From assembly GCA_963778845.1 (NCBI GenBank), contig CAVZVW010000002.1:1-64000 (forward strand): a stretch of DNA of 64,000 bases, in the 5' to 3' direction. Every line of letters starts with the position of its first letter. Positions within the stretch are counted from its first letter, which is position 1. The notes below the pieces were generated by a model. The model ran no database searches. It saw only the letters and a list, made by a program, of their open reading frames with translations, and was not told where the DNA came from. Positions 23,522 through 34,500 of the stretch are shown here, in pieces. Source of the DNA: CAVZVW01 sp963778845. GTDB lineage: Bacteria; Actinomycetota; Actinomycetes; Actinomycetales; Kineosporiaceae. The translations under genes and the position numbers were made by a program.

Positions 23522-26500
23522 TCACCGCACCGTGAAGTTCACCCGCGTGGCCACCGACCCGGCCGACGTGGTGACCACGATCCTCCCCGTCTTGGCCCGG
23601 GCCGGCACGATGACCAGCACCTTGGTCGAGCTCACCACCGTGAAGCGGGCTGTGACGCCGCCGATGGTCACCTTCCGTGTCTGCCGCAGGTTCGTGCCCG
23701 TCAGCGTGACCCGGCTGGCGACCCTTCCCGCATGGGGCGTGAACGAGGTGATCGTCGGCTTGAGGACGGGCTTCGTCACCGTGAAGACACCCGGGCTGGA
23801 TGCCGTGACGCTCGTCGCGGTGACGCTGACGGCGCCGGAGGTCGCCCCCGCGGGCACGGTGGCCGTGAGCGAGGTGGCCGAGGCGTGCACGAAGGACGCC
23901 GTGGTGCCGTTGAACCTCAGCGAGGTCACCCCTGACAGGTTCGTCCCGCTGACCACCACGTGTGTGCCCACCGGGCCGCTGGCCGGGGTGAGCCCGGTGA
24001 TGGTCGGCCCCGGGACGGGGCTCGACGGGGAGGGGGAGGGGCTCGGTGAGGGCGCCGGGGTGCTCGGGACCGTGACCGTGAACGGGGTCGAGCTGGACGC
24101 CGTCCCGCCGGGTGCGCGAAGCGTCACAGGGCCCGAGGTGGCCACCGCGGGGACGACGGCCGTCAGCGACGTGGGCGAGGTGATGCTGAAGGTGGCCGGG
24201 GCCGCGTTGAAGTCGACCTCGCTCACCGCCGTGAGGTTGGTGCCCGTCACGACCACCGCAGTGCCGACCGGGCCGCTGCCGGGTGAGACTGTGGCGATCG
24301 TCGGAGCCGGCGGCGGGGGCAGGGTGACGGTGAACGCGGTGAGGCTGGACGCCGTCCCGCCCGGTGCGCTCACGGTGATCCCGCCTGAGGTCGCGCCCGT
24401 GGGGACCACGGCCGTCAGCGACGTGGCCGAGGTGAGGCTGAACGTGGCCGGGGCCCCGTTGAACGTCACCGATGTCACGCCTACGAGGTTCGTGCCGCTC
24501 ACGACCACCTGCGTCCCGACCACGCCGCTGGCCGGGGAGAACCCGCTGATGGTCGGCTTGGCGGGCACGTCGACAGTGAACGGCGTCGGGCTCGTGGCAC
24601 TGCCGCCCGGCGTCGTCACGCTCACCACCCCCGTGACCGCACCGAAGGGCACTGCCGCGGTCAGCGACGTGTCGGAGATGACGGTGAACGTCGCAGCGGC
24701 GACACCCCCGAAGCGCACCGCGGTCGCGCCGGTCAGACCAGTGCCGGTCACGGTGACCGTCGTGTCGACCGCGCCGCGGCCGGGGGCCAGGGCGGTGACC
24801 ACGGGCAGCGGCGGGCCCACGGGAGCTGTGACGGTGAAGTCGACCGGGCTGAGTGCGGTCCCCCTGGTCGTCGTCACCTGGATCTTGCCGCTGACGGCTG
24901 CTGCCGGGACGACCGTGCGCACCTCGGAGTCGGAGATCACGGTCGCCGGCTCGGCCGGCGACCCGGTGAACGCGACGAGGGACGTCGTGGACAGGCCGGA
25001 CCCCGTGACCGACACGACAGTGCCGGGCGGGCCGTCGGCCGGGCTCAGTCCCGTGATCACAGGCAGGGCGGACGGCGGCACGCACGGCGTGCGGTCGAGG
25101 TTCTCCAGCAGGCAGCCCGTCGGGGGCAGCACGCGCTGCAGGCCCCAGAGCCCCTGCTGGTTGAACGGACGTCGCAGGTCGCCGTAGACGTAGTCGCCGA
25201 CCGAGTGCGCCCACCCTCCCGCGCCGCCTGCAACGACGGCGTCTATCGACTCCCACGGGCCCAGGGCCTGCGCCGTGAGCTTCTGCGCTCCCGGGATGTT
25301 GGGGTCGCTCGGCCACGCCATCCCGCCGAGGGTGAACACGTGCGTCTGCTCGCTACCGGGCGCGCCGAGGGCATGGACCACGACCGGGTCACCCGGGTAG
25401 GAGCGCAGGATCGGCGTCCTGGGGTCCAGGGCCCCCCACGAGGAGAAGGCGTTCGGGCCGTCGGCCGGCACCGCCTGCTGGTAGTTGATCCCCACGCCGT
25501 TGGGGTCGGCGTTGGTCGGGTACGGCATGAAGTCCTCGCTCATCCGAGGGTCGTCGTCGGCCAACGTGACGGTGAAGTCCCGGTAGGCCGCCGGCGTCCC
25601 ACCCGGCACACGCACGTCGACCTGCGAGCCGACGTCCTTCGCCGCACCCGTCACCGGGTCGGCGAACGTGGCCCCCGCCGGGGCGACGACGACCGCCCCG
25701 TACAGCCCCGACTTCGCGGAGTCGTCGCCGAAGTCGGCGATGGTGGCACTGCCGATCCGGGCGGAGTCGGCGAAGTACACGTAACGGCGCGACTGGCCCG
25801 GCGAGACGGCCTGGTCGGGGGTGTAGCCCACGTTGACCCCGGACGAGGCCGGGTCGCGGTCGAGCTTGGCCACGCTGAACGTGGCCTTCGGCAGGGTGGG
25901 GTCGACCGCGTCGGCGTTGCGCTCGTTGCGGAAGTCGACCTGCACGCACTCCCCCGCCGCGACGTGCATCACCAGGGGCTCCACCCCCTGGCCACCGGTC
26001 TTGGCCGCCGCGGCACTGGCGGTCGGGACGTAGACGACGCGCGCGTTGCCGTTGACGTCACCGCCACCGCCGCCACCGCCGCCGCCACCGCCGCCGCCAC
26101 CGCCGCCGCCTCCACCGCCACCGCCGCCTCCACCGCCGCCGCCGGGGACGTCGACCGCGCTCACGGCGAAGCTGTGCACGGGGGCCGAGGCGGGGCACGG
26201 GTTGCCCGGGGAGGTCAGCGGAGGAGGAACCGAGCCGGTCGGTGGCGTCCACACCTGGGTGGGTGCGGCGTTGCCCGGCAGCGGCTGCAGGTCGCTGGTC
26301 TGACCGGGCACCACCCGGATGATGCCCCAGGCCCCCTGACGCAACCGGAAGTCGTTGCCCTGGTAGTACAGGTAGTCACCCGCAGGGCGGCGCACCCCGG
26401 CGCCCAGGGCGAGCGTGTAGCGCTCGCTCATCCCGTTGTGGATCGTGTCGGACATGCTCGCGATCGGCTGACCGGCACCGTTGGTGTAGCGGAACTCGGT

Positions 26501-29500
26501 GAGGAACACCCCGCCCTGCACGTGCAGGGTGTCCACGGTGGGGCTCACGTTGATCGACCGGATCACGACCGGGTCGCCCGGGTAGGCCCGCGGCAGCGGT
26601 GTGAACGGGTCCCCGTTGCCGTAGGAGCTGAACCGGTTCGCGGCCGGCCCGCGGCCCGAGAACGGCTCCATCCGCAGGTTGAGCGAGGAGTTCGCGACCT
26701 GGTCGCTGTCGTTGATCTGCCACAGGGCGAGCTCGCGGAACGACCCGTCGACCACCCCGGGAGCCAGCGGGCTGCTCGTGCGGATGTCGACGAGGGTGCC
26801 GGAGTCGACTTGTGCGCCCGTCACGGGGTCGTGGTACGTCGAGCCGGGCGGCTCGACGATCAGCTGGCCCACGAGGCCGTGGCCCCAGCCGTGGATCCCG
26901 TCGACGTGGTCGTGCCAGAAGATGTTGTCGAGCACGACGTCGGGGTACCAGCGGTACTGGATGAACTCGGTGCCGGCCCACTCCCCCGCCGCATGGGCGT
27001 GCGCGAGCGGGCGTGCCAGCGTGACGCCGGTCGCGCTGATCGCGGTGATCTGGCCGATGTCGATCCCGTCGGTCCCCTCACCCGCGGCGATGAACTCACC
27101 GACGGCGAACTTGGCGGTGGAGGTGAGGGCGAGAGACGTCGCACCCACCGCGGTCGCCGCGCTCAGCTGCGGGTCCTCCACCTTGAACGGGCGCACGGAG
27201 TGCTCGTAGGCGAAGCCCGCCGTCACGCCGTCGGAGCCTTGGACGTCGAACTGCACGTGGTGGATGTGCATCGTCGTCTTGCTGAAGCCGTCGAACGCCC
27301 CGGCGTCGGTCATCTCGTTCGTCAGCGTGATCGCGTCGCAGTCACCGACGTTGGAGCGGATGGCGAGGGGCTCTGCAGGCATGGCTGCGCTGCGCACCTT
27401 GGCCACGTTCTTGGCGAGCACGAAGATCTTTCCCTCGGCGTCCACCGTCGTCTTCGTGATCGGCACGGGTGTCTCGATCGCGACCACGTTGAACGTGCGC
27501 AGAGTCCTCCCCGAGGGGCACAGGCCGTCTGCTCGGCCGGCCCACGGGTCCACGCCGCTCGCGGGCTTGGGGACGTTCGCGGTCTCGCCCAGGTACGGGG
27601 TGCCGGAATGGCCGTTCGCGGTGAAGGGCGGGCGCACCCCGATGTGCGTGCGCAGCAAGGGGTAGGACGGTCGACCCGTCCGAGGGTCGAAGAGGATCTT
27701 CGGGCGGCTCCCCACCATCACATCCCCCGGTAGCCGGTTCGGGTGGGCGGGGTCGAGGTAGCGGCTGACCGAGTCCGGGTACAGCGTCAGGTCCTCGGGC
27801 TCGCCGAGGTAGTCACCACTGGCCGGGTCGACGGTCCAGTCCCACACCGCGGCGTCCTGCCCGCCCTTACGCACCCCCGCCGGGGGCAGCTGGGGGCGCA
27901 GCCACCCGTCGAGGTTCGCCGCAGTCAGCGTGGTGCCGTCGGGCATGGCCCTGCCGAGCAGGCCGGTGGCCGGAACGCCGGCCGGCGGCGCCGTCCGGTC
28001 CGGCAGCGGCAGCAGGTCCGCCTCCAGGCTGTTGAGGACGCGCCAGACGCTCCACATGCCGGCGACGTAGTGCTTGGCGATGTGGCAGTGGAAGAGGAAG
28101 TCCCCGGCCGACTGCTGCACCCCGCCCGCGCCACCCTCAATCTCGAGGTCGTAGGACTCCCCTGGCCCGGTCGACTGCGCGTCGAGCCGCTGGGACGGCG
28201 ACAGCTGGGTCGGCGGGTCCTTGCGCAGCCCGGTGTCCGCATAGTCGTAGGTGTGGTCGGCGTGCGGGTTGGCCCGCCACCGGTCGCCGCCGCCGTGCAG
28301 GTGGTAGACGTGGAACTTCTCCCCACCGGCGTGCAGGATGCGGAACTTCGTCGGGTCACCGAGGTACCCGCGCGGCATCGGCGTGGCAGGGTCGCCGAAC
28401 ACGTAGGAGGAGTACGAGTGCGACTTCTCCTTGGGGAAGGAAAGCAGCCGGTTGCGGAAGGGCTCGGAACGGTAGTTCAGCGCGAACGCGCCGGCCCGGT
28501 AGCCGCCGGTCGTGTCGTCCTGCTGCGGTACGGCCTGCCCCGACTTGTCGAAGACGTTCTCGTTGTCGTTGCCGACCTCGTGCATGATCTTGACGCCCTC
28601 GCGGAACGACGCGCCACCGGCCGGGAGGATGTCAGCCTCCCAGCCGGACACCTGCGCGGCTCCCGTGCTGGGGTTGCGGTAGGTGCTGCCGGCGGGCTCC
28701 ACCGCCAGGGAGCCGAACAGACCGTGGTCCACTGCGGCGCGGTAGCCCGGGCCGGGGTGGATGTAGTGGGCGCCCTCGAGGGCCGGGTCGTCCGGCACGT
28801 AGTAGCGGTAGGTCGTGGCCTGGCCCGGTGCCGGTGCCGACGACAGGTTCTTACCGACCTCGTCGCCGGAGGAGCCGACCATGAACGCCAGCCCGTCGAT
28901 GTGCAGGCCGAAGTTGCCGCCCGCGGCGTTGTTCAGGTACGTGATGGCCACGCAGTCGCCCAGGTTCGCGCGGATCACCAGCGGCTGGATCGGGTCGTCG
29001 CGCAGGCCGATCGAGACCTGCTGCGACGCCTCCTCCGCGCGCACGGCGGCCACCCGCGAGGTGAGCGCGTACATCTTGCCGGCGGGGTCGTTGTCCCCGA
29101 AGCGGTTGAGCGGGATCTTCACGTCGAGGGACTGCACGTCGAACTGCTTCAGCGGCGCCCCGACCGGGCAGGGGTCGCCCGGGCCGGACACGCTCGGGAC
29201 GACCACGGTGGAACCGGTACCGCCGCCACCGCCAGGACCGCTCGCGGCCAGTGCCGGCGCGCCCGCAGTCCCCACCGCGAGCCCGGCGAGGACGGCGGTG
29301 CACGCCGCCAGCGCTCGCCTGCCACGAGCGGGCCGGGCCGAGGCGGGAGGCTCGTGCCACAGCCCGGTGGGCATGCCGGCTCGGGCGACGAGCGCGACCA
29401 CCAGCAGTGCGACCGGGGCGGTGACGACCATGGCGAGGACGGCGTCCGCCGCCCAGGCCGACAGGACGGCGCCGAGCACGGACGAGGACCGGCCGGGCCG

Positions 29501-29827
29501 TGGGTCGAGGACGGCGGCGGGCACGACGGCCCCGGCGGCCACGGCGGCGGCCCCGGCGAGCGCGGACACAGCCACGTCGACGCACCCGCGCACGGCCGCC
29601 GGAGCCCACTGACCGGTCAACCGGCGACCAGCGGCCAACGCCGTGATGAGAGCGAGCACGACCAGCGGCAGCGTGAGGCCCGCCTCGCGAAGGCCGAGGT
29701 CGGCGCGCGCGACCACGCGCAGCCAGACCACGCCCGTCAGGGTCAGCGCCACGCCGAGGGCGGCGAGGCTGCCTGCGCGCGCATGTGCCGCGGCGGGGGC
29801 TCGCTGCGCGGTGCTGGTGGTGGTCAT
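23522..29827 (-). CDS. Giant multicopper-oxidase-like protein with polyglycine linker and six IPT/TIG repeats
   Basis: A 2101-aa protein. Residues 1-200 hold four or five hydrophobic helices, then Gly/Ala-rich sequence. Unit 1 (about 210-600) has cupredoxin motifs YIHPGPGYRAAVDHGLFG, HVYHLHGGGDRW, and at about 575-590 FLFHCHIAKHYVAGMW, a complete type 1/trinuclear copper site. Unit 2 (about 720-1190) has MHIHHVQFDVQGSDG and NIFWHDHVDGIHGWGHGLVG, but its equivalent of HCHxxxH reads YYQGNDFRLRQGAWGI. About 29 glycines (near 1230-1260) lead to unit 3 (about 1270-1580), where the site is GDLRRPFNQQGLWGL. Six IPT/TIG Ig-like repeats (LPVITGLSPADGPPGTVVSV and five more) fill 1587-2101. The multi-unit plan recalls MnxG-type manganese/metal oxidases. 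It is exported or surface-bound by inference. ATG 29827 overlaps the upstream stop (ATGA). Confidence 0.8.
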   Translation of the reverse strand: MTTTSTAQRAPAAAHARAGSLAALGVALTLTGVVWLRVVARADLGLREAGLTLPLVVLALITALAAGRRLTGQWAPAAVRGCVDVAVSALAGAAAVAAGAVVPAAVLDPRPGRSSSVLGAVLSAWAADAVLAMVVTAPVALLVVALVARAGMPTGLWHEPPASARPARGRRALAACTAVLAGLAVGTAGAPALAASGPGGGGGTGSTVVVPSVSGPGDPCPVGAPLKQFDVQSLDVKIPLNRFGDNDPAGKMYALTSRVAAVRAEEASQQVSIGLRDDPIQPLVIRANLGDCVAITYLNNAAGGNFGLHIDGLAFMVGSSGDEVGKNLSSAPAPGQATTYRYYVPDDPALEGAHYIHPGPGYRAAVDHGLFGSLAVEPAGSTYRNPSTGAAQVSGWEADILPAGGASFREGVKIMHEVGNDNENVFDKSGQAVPQQDDTTGGYRAGAFALNYRSEPFRNRLLSFPKEKSHSYSSYVFGDPATPMPRGYLGDPTKFRILHAGGEKFHVYHLHGGGDRWRANPHADHTYDYADTGLRKDPPTQLSPSQRLDAQSTGPGESYDLEIEGGAGGVQQSAGDFLFHCHIAKHYVAGMWSVWRVLNSLEADLLPLPDRTAPPAGVPATGLLGRAMPDGTTLTAANLDGWLRPQLPPAGVRKGGQDAAVWDWTVDPASGDYLGEPEDLTLYPDSVSRYLDPAHPNRLPGDVMVGSRPKILFDPRTGRPSYPLLRTHIGVRPPFTANGHSGTPYLGETANVPKPASGVDPWAGRADGLCPSGRTLRTFNVVAIETPVPITKTTVDAEGKIFVLAKNVAKVRSAAMPAEPLAIRSNVGDCDAITLTNEMTDAGAFDGFSKTTMHIHHVQFDVQGSDGVTAGFAYEHSVRPFKVEDPQLSAATAVGATSLALTSTAKFAVGEFIAAGEGTDGIDIGQITAISATGVTLARPLAHAHAAGEWAGTEFIQYRWYPDVVLDNIFWHDHVDGIHGWGHGLVGQLIVEPPGSTYHDPVTGAQVDSGTLVDIRTSSPLAPGVVDGSFRELALWQINDSDQVANSSLNLRMEPFSGRGPAANRFSSYGNGDPFTPLPRAYPGDPVVIRSINVSPTVDTLHVQGGVFLTEFRYTNGAGQPIASMSDTIHNGMSERYTLALGAGVRRPAGDYLYYQGNDFRLRQGAWGIIRVVPGQTSDLQPLPGNAAPTQVWTPPTGSVPPPLTSPGNPCPASAPVHSFAVSAVDVPGGGGGGGGGGGGGGGGGGGGGGGGGGGGDVNGNARVVYVPTASAAAAKTGGQGVEPLVMHVAAGECVQVDFRNERNADAVDPTLPKATFSVAKLDRDPASSGVNVGYTPDQAVSPGQSRRYVYFADSARIGSATIADFGDDSAKSGLYGAVVVAPAGATFADPVTGAAKDVGSQVDVRVPGGTPAAYRDFTVTLADDDPRMSEDFMPYPTNADPNGVGINYQQAVPADGPNAFSSWGALDPRTPILRSYPGDPVVVHALGAPGSEQTHVFTLGGMAWPSDPNIPGAQKLTAQALGPWESIDAVVAGGAGGWAHSVGDYVYGDLRRPFNQQGLWGLQRVLPPTGCLLENLDRTPCVPPSALPVITGLSPADGPPGTVVSVTGSGLSTTSLVAFTGSPAEPATVISDSEVRTVVPAAAVSGKIQVTTTRGTALSPVDFTVTAPVGPPLPVVTALAPGRGAVDTTVTVTGTGLTGATAVRFGGVAAATFTVISDTSLTAAVPFGAVTGVVSVTTPGGSATSPTPFTVDVPAKPTISGFSPASGVVGTQVVVSGTNLVGVTSVTFNGAPATFSLTSATSLTAVVPTGATSGGITVSAPGGTASSLTAFTVTLPPPPAPTIATVSPGSGPVGTAVVVTGTNLTAVSEVDFNAAPATFSITSPTSLTAVVPAVATSGPVTLRAPGGTASSSTPFTVTVPSTPAPSPSPSPSPSSPVPGPTITGLTPASGPVGTHVVVSGTNLSGVTSLRFNGTTASFVHASATSLTATVPAGATSGAVSVTATSVTASSPGVFTVTKPVLKPTITSFTPHAGRVASRVTLTGTNLRQTRKVTIGGVTARFTVVSSTKVLVIVPARAKTGRIVVTTSAGSVATRVNFTVR
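26060..26147 (-). repeat. Polyglycine-coding GGC/GGT tract
   Basis: About 29 consecutive glycine codons (mixed GGC, GGT and GGA) lie inside the oxidase gene between units 2 and 3. The tract should form a flexible linker. It is prone to slippage and assembly error. Confidence 0.85.
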
Positions 29828-31563
29828 GTCAGCTCCAGGAGGGGGAATGCTCGGTGGCTGCGGCGCGGCATGAGGAAGTTCTGGCGGCGGGTCGCGGTGA
29901 TCCGGTGCTCGAGGCCCTGGTCGCCCGCCTCCACCGCGAACTCGTTGGCGAGGTCGAGGGATGCCTGGCTGATGCGCATGCGGCGGAACAGGTCCGACGT
30001 GGGCACGAGCGCGGAGAAGTGCAGCTTCGGCTGGTTGCTGCCGTCGGGGACGTCCATCGCGTCGAACCCCGGGCCGTCCACGCGGATGTGCAGGGGCGTG
30101 CCGTCGGTGGCGCGCGACGTGCGCTGCAGGGTCGAGATGTGCCCGAGGATCTTGTGCTGGGAGTTCACGCCGGGGTGGGTGGGGTCGAAGCCCTGCTGGA
30201 AGCTGCCGAACAGGCAGCCGTTGCGCGCGTCGTCCGTGCCCTGGAACCGGTTCGGCAGGAACGTGGGGCCGCCGCCGTCAGTGAACTGGTCGGCGTAGCC
30301 GAACGAGGGCGGGTCGTGGGGGCGGTACATGTACTGCGCGCGTTCGAGGTAGGAGACGTCGGCGTTGTTCGGGGTGATCTCGGTGCCGTTCGTGAGGTAC
30401 CACTCGGTCAGGTCGAGGATCACGTGGTTGAGCACCTGGATCGAGCTGTTGAGGAAGTAGCCCCGCGGGCCCTGGGTGGTCAGCCGCGCGGCCGGGCTGC
30501 CCTGGAAGGCCACCTGCTGAGGCGGGGCGAAGGCGTCGGCGACCATGTCGGCGAAGCCCATCCACATGGGCGACCCGGGGTGGACGTAGCGGGCGTAGGG
30601 CAGGTGGTTGGCATCGGCGATCTGGCGGGGAAGCCCCCGACCGCCGAACATCAGCCGCGAGGTCGTCCAGGTGAACAGTCCCCTGAACGGCGGTGAGGCC
30701 ACCGCGGCGGAGGCGAGCAGACCGCTGCCCCACAGCCAGTTCTGAATCTCGTAGAGGATGGCCGTGCTGTCGCTTCGCAGGGTGATGAGAACGTCGTTGT
30801 CCTCGATGCGCACGGGCACGTTGAACCGCGGCTTGCTGATCGCCGGGTTGGTGTGGTGCTGGTCCGTGGGCCCGGGGACGGCCTCCTCGAGGACGAAGCG
30901 GCTGGTGTCCTCGATCAGGCGCGGCATGCGCCGGGCCACGAGGTTGCCGGTCATCCCGCCCGGGAGCTTGGAGAAGTACGGGATGCCGTAGGCGATATGT
31001 GTGAAGACCCCGCTGGCACTGAACGGGTACCTGCGCTCGATCGTGGCCAGCGCCGCGGCGAGCACCTTCTGGTCGGCCTTGCGGGGCCGCCGCGTGAGCT
31101 GCGCGGTGAGGAACAGCGTGTAGACGGGCCCGAAGCCGAAGTACGTGCCCCCGGCGGGTGCCCCCGGCTCCTCGATCAGCACAGGGGGGCCAAGGTGGCT
31201 GCCGATCGCGTACTGGATGTCCGGCAGCGGCGCCTGCCGGCGCACCGCGGCCTCGGCCTCGCGCCGCACCGGCATCGCGACGTCCAGCGCGCCCGCAGCC
31301 AGGACCGCCGCACCGACGCCACCGGCTCGCAGCACGCTGCGCCGCCCGACCCGGCCGCCGCGCGGCGGGGCGTCCGCCGGCTCGAGGTCTCCGGCGCAGA
31401 CGGCACCGGCCGCCAGCCGCGGGGCTGCCAGGTCACCCGCGGCCGGCGGTCGGCGGTCGTAGGTCGGCGCCTGGCCCGGCTGCCGAGGCGCGTGGAAGGG
31501 GCAGCGGCCGCTGGGCACCGCGGCACCGGTCATGGCGTCACTCCCGGTCGGGTGGGCGGTCAT
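29824..31563 (-). CDS. Tat-exported protein, possibly DyP/heme-peroxidase-like
   Basis: A 579-aa protein. The first 70 residues are Pro/Ala-rich with an SGRCPFHAP motif. A Tat-type signal then appears internally: VGRRSVLRAGGVGAAVLAAG. The mature part has YFGFGPVYTLFLTAQLTRRP, VPVRIEDNDVLITLRSDSTA, ILYEIQNWLW and a C-terminal TRRQNFLMPRRSHRAFPLLE. The 'DNDVLITLRSD' and 'RRxNFLMPRR' wording recalls dye-decolorising-peroxidase relatives, but I cannot place the haem ligand, so this is tentative. It overlaps both neighbours by ATGA and must act with the oxidase and the TIG protein outside the cell. Confidence 0.55.
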   Translation of the reverse strand: MTAHPTGSDAMTGAAVPSGRCPFHAPRQPGQAPTYDRRPPAAGDLAAPRLAAGAVCAGDLEPADAPPRGGRVGRRSVLRAGGVGAAVLAAGALDVAMPVRREAEAAVRRQAPLPDIQYAIGSHLGPPVLIEEPGAPAGGTYFGFGPVYTLFLTAQLTRRPRKADQKVLAAALATIERRYPFSASGVFTHIAYGIPYFSKLPGGMTGNLVARRMPRLIEDTSRFVLEEAVPGPTDQHHTNPAISKPRFNVPVRIEDNDVLITLRSDSTAILYEIQNWLWGSGLLASAAVASPPFRGLFTWTTSRLMFGGRGLPRQIADANHLPYARYVHPGSPMWMGFADMVADAFAPPQQVAFQGSPAARLTTQGPRGYFLNSSIQVLNHVILDLTEWYLTNGTEITPNNADVSYLERAQYMYRPHDPPSFGYADQFTDGGGPTFLPNRFQGTDDARNGCLFGSFQQGFDPTHPGVNSQHKILGHISTLQRTSRATDGTPLHIRVDGPGFDAMDVPDGSNQPKLHFSALVPTSDLFRRMRISQASLDLANEFAVEAGDQGLEHRITATRRQNFLMPRRSHRAFPLLELT

Positions 31564-34500
31564 CGGACCGTGAGGGGGGTCGCGCTGGTGGCGATGCCGT
31601 TGGCCGCCGAGATCCGGATCGGACCGGTCTTGGTGCCGCCGGCGACGACGAACGACATCGTCGTCGGCGAGGCGACCGAGAACGTGGTGACGGCACGGCC
31701 GTTGACGGTGACCGAGGACACCGCGACGAAGCCCGTGCCGGTCACGACCACCGTGCCACCGCCGCGGGTGCTGGCCGGGCTGAAGGAGGTGATCGTGGGC
31801 GCGTTGCTCGCCGGAGTGCCGCCCAGCACCGAGAAGACGGTGCTGCGGCCGGTGCCCAGCGGTGTGGTCACCGACACCGGGCCGCTCGTCGCCCCGGCAG
31901 GCACGGCGGCGAGGATGCCTGCCGCGCCGACCTGGAACGTGGCCGGCGTGCCGTTGAACGCCACCGAGGTGACCTGGGTGAACCCGACGCCAGCGATCGT
32001 CACGACGTCACCGGGCGCGCCCGCCAGCGGGCTCACCGAGGTGATCAGCGGCTGCTGAGGGGGAGGCGGGGCGGCCGAGACCTGGAACATCGTGGGGCTC
32101 GTCACCGACCCGCCCGGGGTGGTCACGATGATCGGGCCGGTGGCCGCACCAGCGGGAACGGTCGCCACCATCGAGGTCGGCGACGTCGCGCTGATGGTGG
32201 CGAGGACACCCTCGAACGTGGCCACGGTGGCGCCGGCGAGGTTCGTGCCGACGACGGTGACGACGGTGCCGGGCGGGCCGTTGGACGGCGCGAAGCCGGT
32301 GATCGTCGGCGGCCCCGGCGGGGGCGGCGGGGGCGGGGTCGGGCCGATGACCACGACGTCGGTGCCCGTCACCGACCCGGCTGGGTTCGTGACGGTCACT
32401 GGCGCGTCGACCGCACCGGCGGGGATCGAGGCCCGCAGCAGCGTGTCGGACACCACCGAGAACGTCGTCGGCAGCGCGCCGAGCGCGACACCCGTGGCCA
32501 CGGTGAAGCCCGTCCCGGTGACGGTGACCGTGGCGCCGACCGGAGCGACCAGCGGTGACACCGCCGCGATCGTCGGCGGCGTCACGATCGTGAAGCGGGA
32601 GGCGCTGGCCACGACCCCGGTGGGGGTGGTGACCTCGATCGGGCCGCTGAGCGCCCCTGCGGGCACGTCGGCGCTGACCTGGGTACCGGAGATGTTGGCG
32701 AAGGTGGTCGCCGGGACCCCGCCGAAGCTGACCCCGGTGGTCCCGGACAGGCCGACGCCGTCGATCGTCACGGTGGCGCCCACCGCGCCGACCACCGGGG
32801 CGAAGCCGGTGACCAGGGCGCGTGCGGCACCCAGCGCCGGCGTGACACCCACCCCGACGGCCGCGGGGTCGCGCGGGGGCCACGAGAGCACGGTCGCGTC
32901 GCCGTCGAAGATGCCGAGCTGCGGGTCGACGTAGGAGAGGATGCGGTTGGCCGTCGAGGTCAGCGGGCGCGCGGTGAAGTTCGGGTCGTTGTAGGGGGCC
33001 GTGGGCACCCCGGCGGGCAGTGACGCCGTCCGGGGGTCGAAGCCGGGCACCGGGAACGGGTCCAGCGGCTGCGGGCCGGCCTCGCAGGGGCCGACGCAGC
33101 CGTTGGGGGACAGCCGGCGGTCGAGGTTCCACGGGATGCCGTCGAAGCTGGCGGGAGTGCCGAGGGCGTTGATGTTGATCTCGACGAAGTCGGGCAGCTC
33201 GATGCCGCCGAGGCCGATCCCCATCGGGAACAAGTACTGCCCGTTCGGCGCCTCGTGGCCGAGGATGTCGACGGTCTTGAGGGCCTCCCCGCCCACTCGG
33301 GCCCGGTCGGCGATCTTGCGTCCCGTGCGGGCCTGCACCTCGTGCGGCACCGGGCTGAGCATGCCGAACTCCTCGGCGAGCGTGCCGCCGTTCGGGCAGA
33401 CGCCGGCGAAGCGGAACCGCGGGTCGGCGTTCCACTGCGCACAGGGGTCGAGCTTGACGTTCTTGGCCGAGTTGGCCAGGAACAGCGCCTCGTGCCGCAC
33501 CCGGAACGTGTGCGGGCCGAGCACCTGCCGACACGTCAGGGGGCCCGAGACGGCCTCGCACCCGGCGACGGTGGCGAGCGGGAACTCGTGGGCGTCGTTC
33601 GTGCCGGGGTCCCGGTGCACCGACCAGATCACGACGTCGGAGTCGACCGCCGTCGTCGCGCCGATGAACTGGTCGCGGATGCGCTGGCGCTGGAAGCCGG
33701 GGGCGTCCATGAACATCTCGTCGATCGTCATGTAGTCCGGCTGGTCGAAGGCGGCCGTCGTCTCCAGGGCCACGCTGACCTTCATGCTCGAGGCGGACAG
33801 GAAGCGGACGCCGTCCACGGTCTCGAACGCGCCCTTGACCAGCAGGTGGTCGCCGAGCTCCACAGGCGCCAGCAGGCGGGCGTCGGTGGCGATCCCGCTC
33901 GAGCGGCGGTTGGCCTGCGGGCAGAGCACGTCCCCGCTGCCGTCGGGGGCGGCCTGCGCGGTGATCTGCTCGGTCGTGTTCTGGTTGCGGTTGACGTCGA
34001 TCGTGTCGGTGAACGTGCGTGCCGTGGTGCTCGGCAGGCACACCGGGTAACCCGTGGAGAACGCCGCGGTGTAGTTGTCCGGGTCCAGGGTGAAGCGCGG
34101 GTCGGGGCTGCAGTTGGCGGCCCCGGCCAGGCATCCGCGCCCGGACTGCACGGTGTGCCGGCTGGTGGGGTCGTTCAGCCGCACCATGACCCCGGCGTCG
34201 GGGTCGCCCTCCACGCCGTTGAGGCGCAGGTAGCCGTCGGTGTAGGAGAGGTACGTGACGGCTCCGGAGACGATCTCGCGACCCTTCTCGAGGAACGCGT
34301 CGCCGGCGATCACGTCGCCGGTGGCGACGCGGGTGGCCGTGATGGTCGCGAACCCCCCGGTAGCGGTCGTGTTGCAGGCGTCCGCCTTGCCCAGACCGCT
34401 CTCGTGTCGCGACAGGCAGGCCTGCGGAGCGCGGGCGAACAGCTGCTGCAGGGTCAGACGGTTCGCCGGCAGGTCGAGCAGGAGGTTGCGGGGAAGGATC

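Noticed and set aside
23292..30298. Very long open frames on the plus strand opposite the oxidase cluster (up to about 850 codons)
   Set aside because: They are rich in Arg, Gly, Val and His with no domain wording, and mirror the GC bias of the minus-strand genes. The minus strand has clear cupredoxin and TIG motifs and coupled starts.
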